A DNA stretch of 11,696 bases, taken from the NCBI GenBank assembly GCA_035553055.1, contig DATNEK010000228.1, positions 1-11,696 on the forward strand, read 5' to 3'. Positions 6,286 through 11,696 of the stretch are shown here, piece by piece. Origin of the DNA: Chersky-822 sp035553055 (lineage in GTDB: Bacteria; Actinomycetota; Actinomycetes; Streptosporangiales; Streptosporangiaceae). How positions within the stretch are numbered: position 1 is the first letter of the stretch; each line of letters opens with the position of its first letter. The translations under genes were made by a program, and so were the position numbers. The notes under the pieces were generated by a model that worked only from the letters and a program-made list of their open reading frames with translations, did not search any database and was not told where the DNA came from.

Positions 6286-7281
6286 TTAGCCTGTTACTGG
6301 CTGAGAGTCCGGTCGTTCGGTTATATCGCCGATCTCGCCGGCGGCGATCGCGCGGCGACCGAAGATGAACACGTAGGTCAGGAACGCCGCTTCGGCGATC
6401 GCGCCGATGCCGATCCTGGCCCAAGCGGGCAGCGGCGATGGTGTGACAAAAGCTTCGATGAGACCGGACGTGAGCAGCACGAACACCAAGCCGATCGCCA
6501 CGGTGAACATCGCCCTGCCCTCATCAGCGAGCGCCCTGCCCCTGGTCCTGTGCCCTGGGTCGATGACTGTCCAGCCCAGTCTGAGCCCAACACCAGTAGC
6601 CAGGAACACCGCCGTCAGCTCGAGCATGCCGTGCGGCAGTATCAGCGTCCAGAACTCTCCTGACCGCCCGTAGGCGGCCATGAGGCCACCGTCGATACCG
6701 ACGTTCAGCGCATTTTCAAAGAGAACCCAGAGCACGGGAATGCCGAGCAGCAAGCCGAATGTGACGGCCTCAGCCGCCAGCAGCGCGTTGTTGGTCCACA
6801 CTCGCGCCGCGAACGAACGGCCGTCAAACGTGGAGTAGTAATGCCTGAAGTCGTGGGAGACCAACTGCCTGGCCTCGGACTTGGGCAGCAGGCTCGCTTG
6901 CAGCGCCGGCGACCTGGCGACCTCGAATCCGATGAGAACGGCGACCAGGATCGACGCGGCGGCGCAGCCTAGCCACCACCAGCGGGCGCGGTACGCGGCC
7001 GCGGGGAACGACACGGCGGCGAACCTGCCGATAGCACTCCACGACGACGGCTGGGCGCCGGTCACCGCCGCCCTGGCCCTGGCGAGCTGGCTGGAGAGCG
7101 CGCCGGAAAGGGCCGGGTCGAGACCGGCCGCCTGCACCGCCGACAGTTGCGCGGCGGTGTGCTGGTAGAGAGCGACAAGTTCGTCCACCTCGGCGCCCGA
7201 CAGCCGCCGTCGGCGGCGGGTCAGCTGATCGAGCCTGGCCCATTCAGCCCGGTGCTCGGCGACGAAGACGTCCACATCCAC
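6286..7281 (-). CDS. SpoIIM-family (stage II sporulation protein M-like) membrane protein
   Basis: A 331-residue protein reading leftward from a GTG at 7281. The N-terminal ~95 residues are soluble and helical (WARLDQLTRRRRRLSGAEVDELVALY). Membrane helices follow at about 103-121, 166-190, 211-235, 258-280 and 287-308. Family motifs include WTNNALLAAEAVTFGLLLG (162-180) and LPHGMLELTAVFLATG (215-230), with conserved Glu221. SpoIIM in Bacillus works in engulfment, but this actinobacterial branch is widespread in non-sporulators and its function is unknown. It faces the DUF58 operon and diverges from the RDD gene, the same layout as M. tuberculosis Rv3694c (from memory). A TAGTCT -10-like box ends 6 bases before the GTG, so the mRNA may be leaderless (inference). 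GTG at 7275 is a possible alternative start. Confidence 0.92.
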   Translation of the reverse strand: MDVDVFVAEHRAEWARLDQLTRRRRRLSGAEVDELVALYQHTAAQLSAVQAAGLDPALSGALSSQLARARAAVTGAQPSSWSAIGRFAAVSFPAAAYRARWWWLGCAAASILVAVLIGFEVARSPALQASLLPKSEARQLVSHDFRHYYSTFDGRSFAARVWTNNALLAAEAVTFGLLLGIPVLWVLFENALNVGIDGGLMAAYGRSGEFWTLILPHGMLELTAVFLATGVGLRLGWTVIDPGHRTRGRALADEGRAMFTVAIGLVFVLLTSGLIEAFVTPSPLPAWARIGIGAIAEAAFLTYVFIFGRRAIAAGEIGDITERPDSQPVTG

Positions 7282-7344
7282 CTGTCGAGACTACAGCTTG
7301 GATACTGGATATTCTTGGCGCGAATCGAGCCGCAGGAGGACCGG
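7282..7344. promoter_or_regulatory. Divergent promoter region of the SpoIIM and RDD genes
   Basis: These 63 bases are the only sequence between the two divergent starts. Leftward, TAGTCT (complement of 7288-7293) fits the actinobacterial -10 pattern TANNNT and ends 6 bases from the SpoIIM GTG, the spacing expected of a leaderless transcript. Rightward, TATTCT (7310-7315), with GAGACT (7287-7292) 17 bases upstream as a weak -35, is the best candidate. The two proposed elements overlap, so the promoters may compete. The boxes are pattern matches only. Confidence 0.35.
7334..7340 (+). promoter_or_regulatory. Strong ribosome binding site of the RDD gene
   Basis: AGGAGGA lies 4 bases before the ATG at 7345. 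It decides the start against longer in-frame candidates as far back as 7147, which would overlap the divergent SpoIIM gene. Confidence 0.85.
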
Positions 7345-8442
7345 ATGACCGAGGTGGTGACCGGCGAAGCGGTCGTGCTCGACCTCGCGGTCGCCAGGTT
7401 CCCGAGCCGGATCGCGGCGCAGCTCATCGACATACTCGTCCAGTTGCCCGTGCTGCTGTTCATCGAGATCGTCATCGGCGTCAAGGCCGCGCATCACCTG
7501 AACCAGGCATCGGCGGCGGCGCTCTACGCGATCGGCCTGGTGACCGTCACGATCGCGTACCCTGCCACCTTCGAGACGCTGAGCCGAGGTAAGACGCTCG
7601 GCAAGCTAGCACTCGGCCTTCGGGTGGTGGGCGATGACGGCGGGCCCGAGCGGTTCAGGCAAGCCTTCATCAGGGCACTGTCGGCTTCGTTTATCGAGAT
7701 CTGGCTGTTCCCGATAAATCTCGTTGGAATGCCGGTCGGGCTGATCACCTCGATGGTTTCGGCGAAAGGCAAGCGGCTCGGCGATCTATTCGCCGGGACT
7801 TTCGTCATACAAGAGCGCGTGCCGAGGCGGCCTGACCTGGCGCCGATGTTCACCGTGATTCCGGCGCCGCTGCTTGAATGGTCGGCCCACCTCGAGGTCT
7901 CCAGACTGTCGGACCAGACGGCTGCCACGGTGAGCAGCTACCTGCGCAGATACAACGCGTTGCGACCGGCAGCGCGCGCCCAGATCGGCGCGCAGCTAGC
8001 TGCCACGGTCGCCGTCCACGTGAGCCCGCCACCGCCGCCAGGCACCCCACCCGAGGCTTACCTGGCCGCGGTTCTGACGGTCCGCCGACAGCGTGAGCAA
8101 GCCAGGGCGCTGCAACGACAGGCCAGGCAGGCGGGACTTTTCCAGGCGCCGGGCTCCGGTCACGGGCCGGGCTCCGGTCACGGGCCGGGCTCCGGTCACG
8201 CGCCGACGTTCGCAGCGCGAACCCTCCCGCTGCCGGCCGACGGGCCGCCTTCGCCGCCTTATCCGCCCTACTCGCCTTCGCCGCAGGGGTGGGCTGATCA
8301 GGCTGGATCGAGCGCTGGCCTAGATGAGCCAGATCGGCCGACGGACCCGGTGCCACCGCCAGCACCGCTCGATCCGGAGCACGCCCCGCCGGACCCGCGG
8401 TCCGCCCCGCCCGAGGACTACGGCTTCATCGCACCGCGCTAG
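7345..8442 (+). CDS. RDD-family membrane protein with Pro-rich C-terminal tail
   Basis: A 365-residue protein. The RDD domain spans about residues 14-160, with helices at about 24-46, 58-76 and 113-137. Family features seen are the early Arg (about 22), Asp in QLIDIL (29), GKTLGKLALGLRVV (82-95), and Asp in KRLGDLFAGT (147). A charged helical region (about 175-285) contains SSYLRRYNALRPAAR. It is followed by a ~80-residue disordered Pro/Gly-rich tail with three GPGSGH-like repeats and a run of PP motifs. RDD proteins are small integral membrane proteins of mostly unknown role; some have been linked to ion transport. The gene diverges from the SpoIIM gene and ends 11 bases from the stop of the converging PH-domain gene, so the 3' ends of their transcripts probably overlap. 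Equivalent to M. tuberculosis Rv3695 by context (memory). Confidence 0.92.
   Translation: MTEVVTGEAVVLDLAVARFPSRIAAQLIDILVQLPVLLFIEIVIGVKAAHHLNQASAAALYAIGLVTVTIAYPATFETLSRGKTLGKLALGLRVVGDDGGPERFRQAFIRALSASFIEIWLFPINLVGMPVGLITSMVSAKGKRLGDLFAGTFVIQERVPRRPDLAPMFTVIPAPLLEWSAHLEVSRLSDQTAATVSSYLRRYNALRPAARAQIGAQLAATVAVHVSPPPPPGTPPEAYLAAVLTVRRQREQARALQRQARQAGLFQAPGSGHGPGSGHGPGSGHAPTFAARTLPLPADGPPSPPYPPYSPSPQGWADQAGSSAGLDEPDRPTDPVPPPAPLDPEHAPPDPRSAPPEDYGFIAPR
8149..8202 (+). repeat. 18-base in-frame tandem repeat, three copies
   Basis: Units at 8149-8166, 8167-8184 and 8185-8202. The first two are identical and the third differs at one base. They encode the GPGSGH-like repeat in the disordered tail of the RDD protein. 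Confidence 0.93.
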
Positions 8443-8453
8443 GACTTCGTTCG

Positions 8454-10100
8454 TCACGCGCGGAACTCGCTGATCAGGTCGCCGGTGGCCTTGGCGGCGA
8501 CGGCTAGACCCTCGGCGACCGGGATGTCCCGCATCGAGTAGTGCTGCTGCCCGGCCGCCGTCGTGGCGGTCAGTGTCATCAGGCCTTGCCTGCGCTGGAA
8601 CCACGTCTGATGTATCCGCCACCCGATGATCGCGTCGGTGCCGATGATGCTGCGCCGCCTGGCGAAGCTGCCTGTTCTGGTCACCAGCCAGCCACCAGCC
8701 AGCCGGTGCCCCAGGTTCCTGTACCGGTCGGCAGCGACCAGCCCGGAGGCTGGCAGCAATCCAAGCGACGCGATCGGCACCCACACGGGGCCGTGCCGCT
8801 CCCAGGTAGCGACGCTGATCGCGGCCACGATCAGCAGGGAGCTGGCCACAGCACGGAAATAACGGCGGCGGAGCGCCGCCTGGCCGTGCCGTTCGAGCGG
8901 GCCAGAGCATAGCTCGGCAGGAACCCCGAGCAGCGTGGCGGTCACTTCGCTGGCCACCTCGCGTGGCGCGGGCGGCAATAGCACCGATCCCTCGTGTTCC
9001 GCGCCCCGGCCGACGTGCAGGCCGGTGGTGATCGCGATGCACCGGGCGCCGCGAGCGGCGCGCAGCAACAACGGCTCGCTGATCTCAACCCCGCGCAACC
9101 TGTTCAGCGAGATCGTGGTCGCTCGGACAGAGAGCAGGCCCCTGGTGACTCGCACAGTGTCGGCACCGTATTCGGCGAGTCTGAAGTTCCAGTACACAGC
9201 GATGTAGCCGACGAGGGCGATCAGCACGTAGCCGGCGATTCCGACGGCGGCGCCGACGAGGACACGCTGGACGATGGTGAGAGCGGCGAAGTCGCTGACG
9301 ATCAGCCGTACCGGACCCGTCGACGTCAGAACGACATTGGTCGCGTTGCTGATCTGGATGACCGACCCGAACAGCACACCGAGCACTACGAGGCCGGTCA
9401 AGGTCAGCGGAGCGAACCGCAGCCAGCTCAGCCTCAGCGCGACGATCTCGCGGCCGCGTTCGGCCGCCGCTGGCGCCGCGGGCACGGCAAGCGCGGGCAC
9501 GGCTGGCGCCGCGGGCACGGCTGGCGCCGCGGGCACGGCGGGCGCGGCGGGCGCGATACCCCCGGCGAGCAGCAGGCCGCGCAAGGACTCGGCATCTGAC
9601 CTGGTCAGACCGTCGAGATGGAAGCTCTCGCCGAGGCGGAAGTCGTTGCGGCCCGTGCCGATGTTCACCCGGCAGACGCCGAGCACCCGGTAGAGCAGGT
9701 GCGCGGTCACATCCACGGTTCTGATCCGGTCCCTGGCCACGGATAGCAGCTTGGTGCTGAAGAGTCCGCGACGCACATAGATGCGCTCATCGGTGATCCG
9801 GTATCTCGTGGTGATCCAGTGCACCAGCCCGGTCACCACCGTCGCAACCGAGGCGACCACGCCCCAGACGAGGCCGCTGCCGGTGCGCGAGTGCAGAATG
9901 AGCAGTCCGGCCAGCAGCGGCAGCAGCCTGACCAGGTCATTCAGCGGCCGAACGATCAGGCTGCGCGGGCTCAGCCTGAGCCAGCCCGTGTCTGAGCCAC
10001 GGTCGATCCCGGCAGCGCCGCCAGACTGACCGCCGCCGGCAGCATCGGGTGCCGATGGCGGGTCGCCCGAAGCTGCCCCCGCCACGTCAGGCCGAGTCAC
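8454..10100 (-). CDS. Large membrane protein with three bacterial PH (bPH_2/DUF304) domains, YdbT-like
   Basis: A 548-residue protein reading leftward from GTG 10100, which overlaps the stop of the preceding gene as GTGA. A longer frame reaching 10379 is rejected because its extra 93 residues run through the upstream PH gene. The order is: disordered Gly/Ala/Asp N-terminus (1-40); helix pair about 50-70 and 76-96; PH domain 1 about 98-178 (RYRITDERIYVRRGLFS); Ala/Pro-rich linker about 183-213; helix pair about 227-250 and 280-303; PH domain 2 about 304-392 (VTRGLLSVRATTISLNRLRG); helix pair about 415-432 and 437-455; PH domain 3 about 470-545 (WLVTRTGSFARRRSIIG). This matches the layout of Bacillus YdbT, which works with YdbS. 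Bacterial PH-like domains probably mediate protein or envelope interactions; the exact role is unknown. Confidence 0.9.
   Translation of the reverse strand: MTRPDVAGAASGDPPSAPDAAGGGQSGGAAGIDRGSDTGWLRLSPRSLIVRPLNDLVRLLPLLAGLLILHSRTGSGLVWGVVASVATVVTGLVHWITTRYRITDERIYVRRGLFSTKLLSVARDRIRTVDVTAHLLYRVLGVCRVNIGTGRNDFRLGESFHLDGLTRSDAESLRGLLLAGGIAPAAPAVPAAPAVPAAPAVPALAVPAAPAAAERGREIVALRLSWLRFAPLTLTGLVVLGVLFGSVIQISNATNVVLTSTGPVRLIVSDFAALTIVQRVLVGAAVGIAGYVLIALVGYIAVYWNFRLAEYGADTVRVTRGLLSVRATTISLNRLRGVEISEPLLLRAARGARCIAITTGLHVGRGAEHEGSVLLPPAPREVASEVTATLLGVPAELCSGPLERHGQAALRRRYFRAVASSLLIVAAISVATWERHGPVWVPIASLGLLPASGLVAADRYRNLGHRLAGGWLVTRTGSFARRRSIIGTDAIIGWRIHQTWFQRRQGLMTLTATTAAGQQHYSMRDIPVAEGLAVAAKATGDLISEFRA
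9469..9537 (-). repeat. 18-base repeats encoding the Ala/Pro-rich linker
   Basis: Identical 18-base units occur at 9469-9486, 9502-9519 and 9520-9537, with a shortened 15-base variant at 9487-9501. On the coding strand they give Ala-Pro-Ala-Val-Pro-type repeats between the first PH domain and the second helix pair. Confidence 0.9.
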
Positions 10101-10600
10101 GTGGCGTCCCCTGGCGCTTGCCCGGTAGCCACGGCGAGCTGATCTAGTAGCGTGTCGGCAAGGTCCCGATCCAGCCCGTGAATCCGCACCGGGCCGGCCG
10201 CCGACGCCGTCGTGGCGGTCACGTTGGCCAGGCCGAACAGTCGCTCGCCGAACGACCGGTGACTGTCGATCGTCTGTATCCGGTTGATCGGCGCGATCCT
10301 CCAGTGCACGGAGAACCACCCTGACCTGGTATACAACGCCTGATCGGTGACCTCCCACCGGTGCACGCGGTAGCGCCATCGCGGCATGATCACCGCGTGC
10401 GCGGACGCGGCCACCGCGGTCACCGCGATCGCGGCATTCCAGGCCGCGGAAAAGCCACTGGCGGCAGCCCCGATCACGACGCCGAGCACAACCGTACCGC
10501 CGCTGAGCACCGCCCGCGCGGTCCAGTAGCTGATCGCGCGGCGGCTTACCCGATTGCCAGGCACCCGCAATCCCGGCAGCAACGCACCCTCGGTCGTCAT
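10097..10600 (-). CDS. Small membrane protein with one bacterial PH (bPH_2) domain, YdbS-like
   Basis: A 167-residue protein read leftward from ATG 10600. Two membrane helices (about 28-47 and 52-71) precede a bPH_2 domain at about 75-155: RYRVHRWEVTDQALYTRSGW, then INRIQTIDSHRSFGERLFGL, then VRIHGLDR. The motif ...RIQTID...ER.FGLA is typical of the YdbS side of YdbS/YdbT pairs. The stop overlaps the next start as GTGA, so the two PH proteins are translationally coupled and probably form a complex (inference). It lies 63 bases after the adenosylhomocysteinase-like gene on the same strand and could share its transcript. The purine-rich AGAGG before the ATG is only one base away, so the ribosome site is poor. 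Confidence 0.88.
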   Translation of the reverse strand: MTTEGALLPGLRVPGNRVSRRAISYWTARAVLSGGTVVLGVVIGAAASGFSAAWNAAIAVTAVAASAHAVIMPRWRYRVHRWEVTDQALYTRSGWFSVHWRIAPINRIQTIDSHRSFGERLFGLANVTATTASAAGPVRIHGLDRDLADTLLDQLAVATGQAPGDAT

Positions 10601-10619
10601 GCCTCTAGGTTGCCATTAG

Positions 10620-10631
10620 CCGACCGGTCGG
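10620..10631. promoter_or_regulatory. Perfect 12-base palindrome upstream of the PH gene pair
   Basis: CCGACCGGTCGG is self-complementary. It sits 20 bases upstream of the ATG of the small PH gene, in the 63-base gap after the adenosylhomocysteinase-like stop. It could be an operator-like dyad or a short stem. No convincing -10/-35 pair is seen beside it. Confidence 0.4.
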
Positions 10632-10663
10632 TGGAATCGCGGCAGGAGAAACGGGGAACACAG

Positions 10664-11696
10664 CTAGCTGCCCTGCTGCCACGAGGCGAGATAGTCCCGC
10701 TGCGCGCTGGTGAGCTTGTCGATCCTGGCGCCAAGCGCGGCCAGCGTCAGCTCGGCGACCTGCGCGTCGATCCGAGCCGGCATCGGATGCACGCCAGCGG
10801 CCAGCTCGGCCTGACCGCTGGCCATCCATCGCAGCGCCAGCGCCTGAGCGGCGAACGAGAGGTCCATTACGGCCGCCGAGTTGCCTTCGGCGGCGATAAG
10901 GTTGACGACCCTGCCCTCAGCCAGCAGTATGAGCCGCCTGCCATTGCCGAGCACGTACTCGTCGGCGTGCGGCCTGACCTGCATGTTGACCTCGACGGCA
11001 AGCTCGGCCAGCCCCCTGACGTCGATCTCGACGTCGAAGTGGCCGGCATTAGCGAGCACCGCCTGGTCCCGCATGAGCTCGAAGTGCGAGCTGGTGATCA
11101 CGTCACGCGAACCCGTCGCGGTGATGAAGACGTCGCCGAGCGGCGCTGCTTCCGCCATCGGCAGCAACCGGTAGCCGCGCATCAGCGCGTCGAGCGCGCG
11201 AACCGAATCGACCTCGGTGACGATCACCTGTGCGCCGAGACCAGCCGCGCGGTCCGCGATCGCAGCGCCGCACGAGCCGTAACCAGCCACCACCACGGCC
11301 TTGCCGGCCAGCAGCATGTTCGTCGCGCGCAGCAGCCCGTCGATGACGGATTGACCGGTTCCATACCCGTTGTCGAACATCCGCCTGGTCACCCCGGCGT
11401 CGGTGGCCACGACGGGGAACGCCAGGCCGCCGGCCGCCGCCATCCGGCGCAGCCTGACCACTCCGGTCGACGTCGATTCGCAGCCGCCAAGCACGCCGGG
11501 CAGCAGCTCAGGGCGTTGCGCGTGCAGCGTGTTCACCAGGTCACAGCCGTCGTCGACGACCAGGTCAGGGCCGCTATCCAGGGCAGCGTGAATGTGCGAG
11601 TAATAGGTCGCCCGATCCACGCCTGCTTTGGCATGAACGAAAATCCCTGGCATAGCCGCCAATCCGGAGGCGATGTCGTCCTGAGTGGACAGCGGA
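10664..11696 (-). CDS. ahcY: Adenosylhomocysteinase-like protein, 5' end outside window; altered active-site residues
   Basis: The frame is open to the right edge and begins with family sequence PLSTQDDIA, so TTG 11662 is not the start; 343 residues are visible. Adenosylhomocysteinase reversibly splits S-adenosylhomocysteine to adenosine and homocysteine using bound NAD. Seen in order (numbered from TTG 11662): DDGCDL (37-42), ESTSTGVVRL (62-71), TRRMFDNGYGTGQS (92-105), NAD motif GYGSCG (127-132), TEVD, GHFDVEID (207-214), NGRRLILLAEGRVVNL (240-255), and EGNSAAVMDLSF (259-270). The end (LTSAQRDYLASWQQGS) is the short archaeal/Thermotoga-like form, lacking the KPDHYRY tail. Against the family as I remember it, the catalytic Lys (human K186) is Arg93, N181 is Asp88, E156 is Ser63, and the GHP His (H353) is Asn261. 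The family assignment is sure; classical activity is doubtful. Confidence 0.9.
   Translation of the reverse strand, partial: PLSTQDDIASGLAAMPGIFVHAKAGVDRATYYSHIHAALDSGPDLVVDDGCDLVNTLHAQRPELLPGVLGGCESTSTGVVRLRRMAAAGGLAFPVVATDAGVTRRMFDNGYGTGQSVIDGLLRATNMLLAGKAVVVAGYGSCGAAIADRAAGLGAQVIVTEVDSVRALDALMRGYRLLPMAEAAPLGDVFITATGSRDVITSSHFELMRDQAVLANAGHFDVEIDVRGLAELAVEVNMQVRPHADEYVLGNGRRLILLAEGRVVNLIAAEGNSAAVMDLSFAAQALALRWMASGQAELAAGVHPMPARIDAQVAELTLAALGARIDKLTSAQRDYLASWQQGS

Noticed and set aside
7147..7344. N-terminal extension of the RDD gene
   Set aside because: It runs through the 5' part of the divergent SpoIIM gene, while ATG 7345 has a strong AGGAGGA site.
8454..10379. 641-residue version of the three-PH-domain protein
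   Set aside because: The extra 93 N-terminal residues lie in another frame of the upstream PH gene and have no domain character. GTG 10100 gives a clean GTGA overlap with the upstream stop.

Overview
The window is GC-rich, densely packed chromosomal DNA with GTG/ATG starts, 4-base stop/start overlaps and many actinobacterial envelope protein families. It almost certainly comes from a high-GC Actinomycetota. Arginine is often encoded by AGG (8 of 25 Arg codons in the MoxR gene by hand count), which is unusual for such a GC-rich genome.

Left block (2-5673, + strand): five co-directional genes form a probable operon. They encode a multi-pass membrane protein with Tyr/Gly/Gln-rich tails (5' end outside the window), a DUF4129 protein, a DUF4350 protein, a MoxR-type AAA+ ATPase and a DUF58 protein with a vWA-like domain. 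Neighbours overlap by 4 bases or lie 9-13 bases apart. From memory, this order, including the opposite-strand SpoIIM gene and the RDD gene that follow, matches Mycobacterium tuberculosis Rv3689-Rv3695. It is a conserved but poorly understood MoxR/vWA module, probably acting in envelope protein assembly or quality control.

Middle (5674-6285): a 612-base non-coding gap between converging genes. It is rich in palindromes: four 26-30-base degenerate hairpin units with fixed internal spacing, a nested hairpin, and a 75-base inverted repeat with near-perfect 20-base arms.

Right of the gap: a SpoIIM-family membrane protein gene (- strand) and an RDD-family membrane protein gene (+ strand) diverge from a 63-base promoter region. 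The RDD gene converges, with an 11-base gap, on a - strand group: an adenosylhomocysteinase-like gene (5' end beyond the right edge), a small bacterial-PH-domain membrane protein, and a large membrane protein with three such domains. The two PH genes share a GTGA overlap and form a YdbS/YdbT-like pair.

Most striking: the visible adenosylhomocysteinase-like protein keeps the fold and NAD-binding motifs, but several normally invariant active-site positions appear changed (Lys to Arg, Asn to Asp, His to Asn, Glu to Ser). It may be a repurposed paralogue. The second point of interest is the palindrome cluster. No CRISPR array, rRNA, tRNA, insertion sequence or prophage gene was found.
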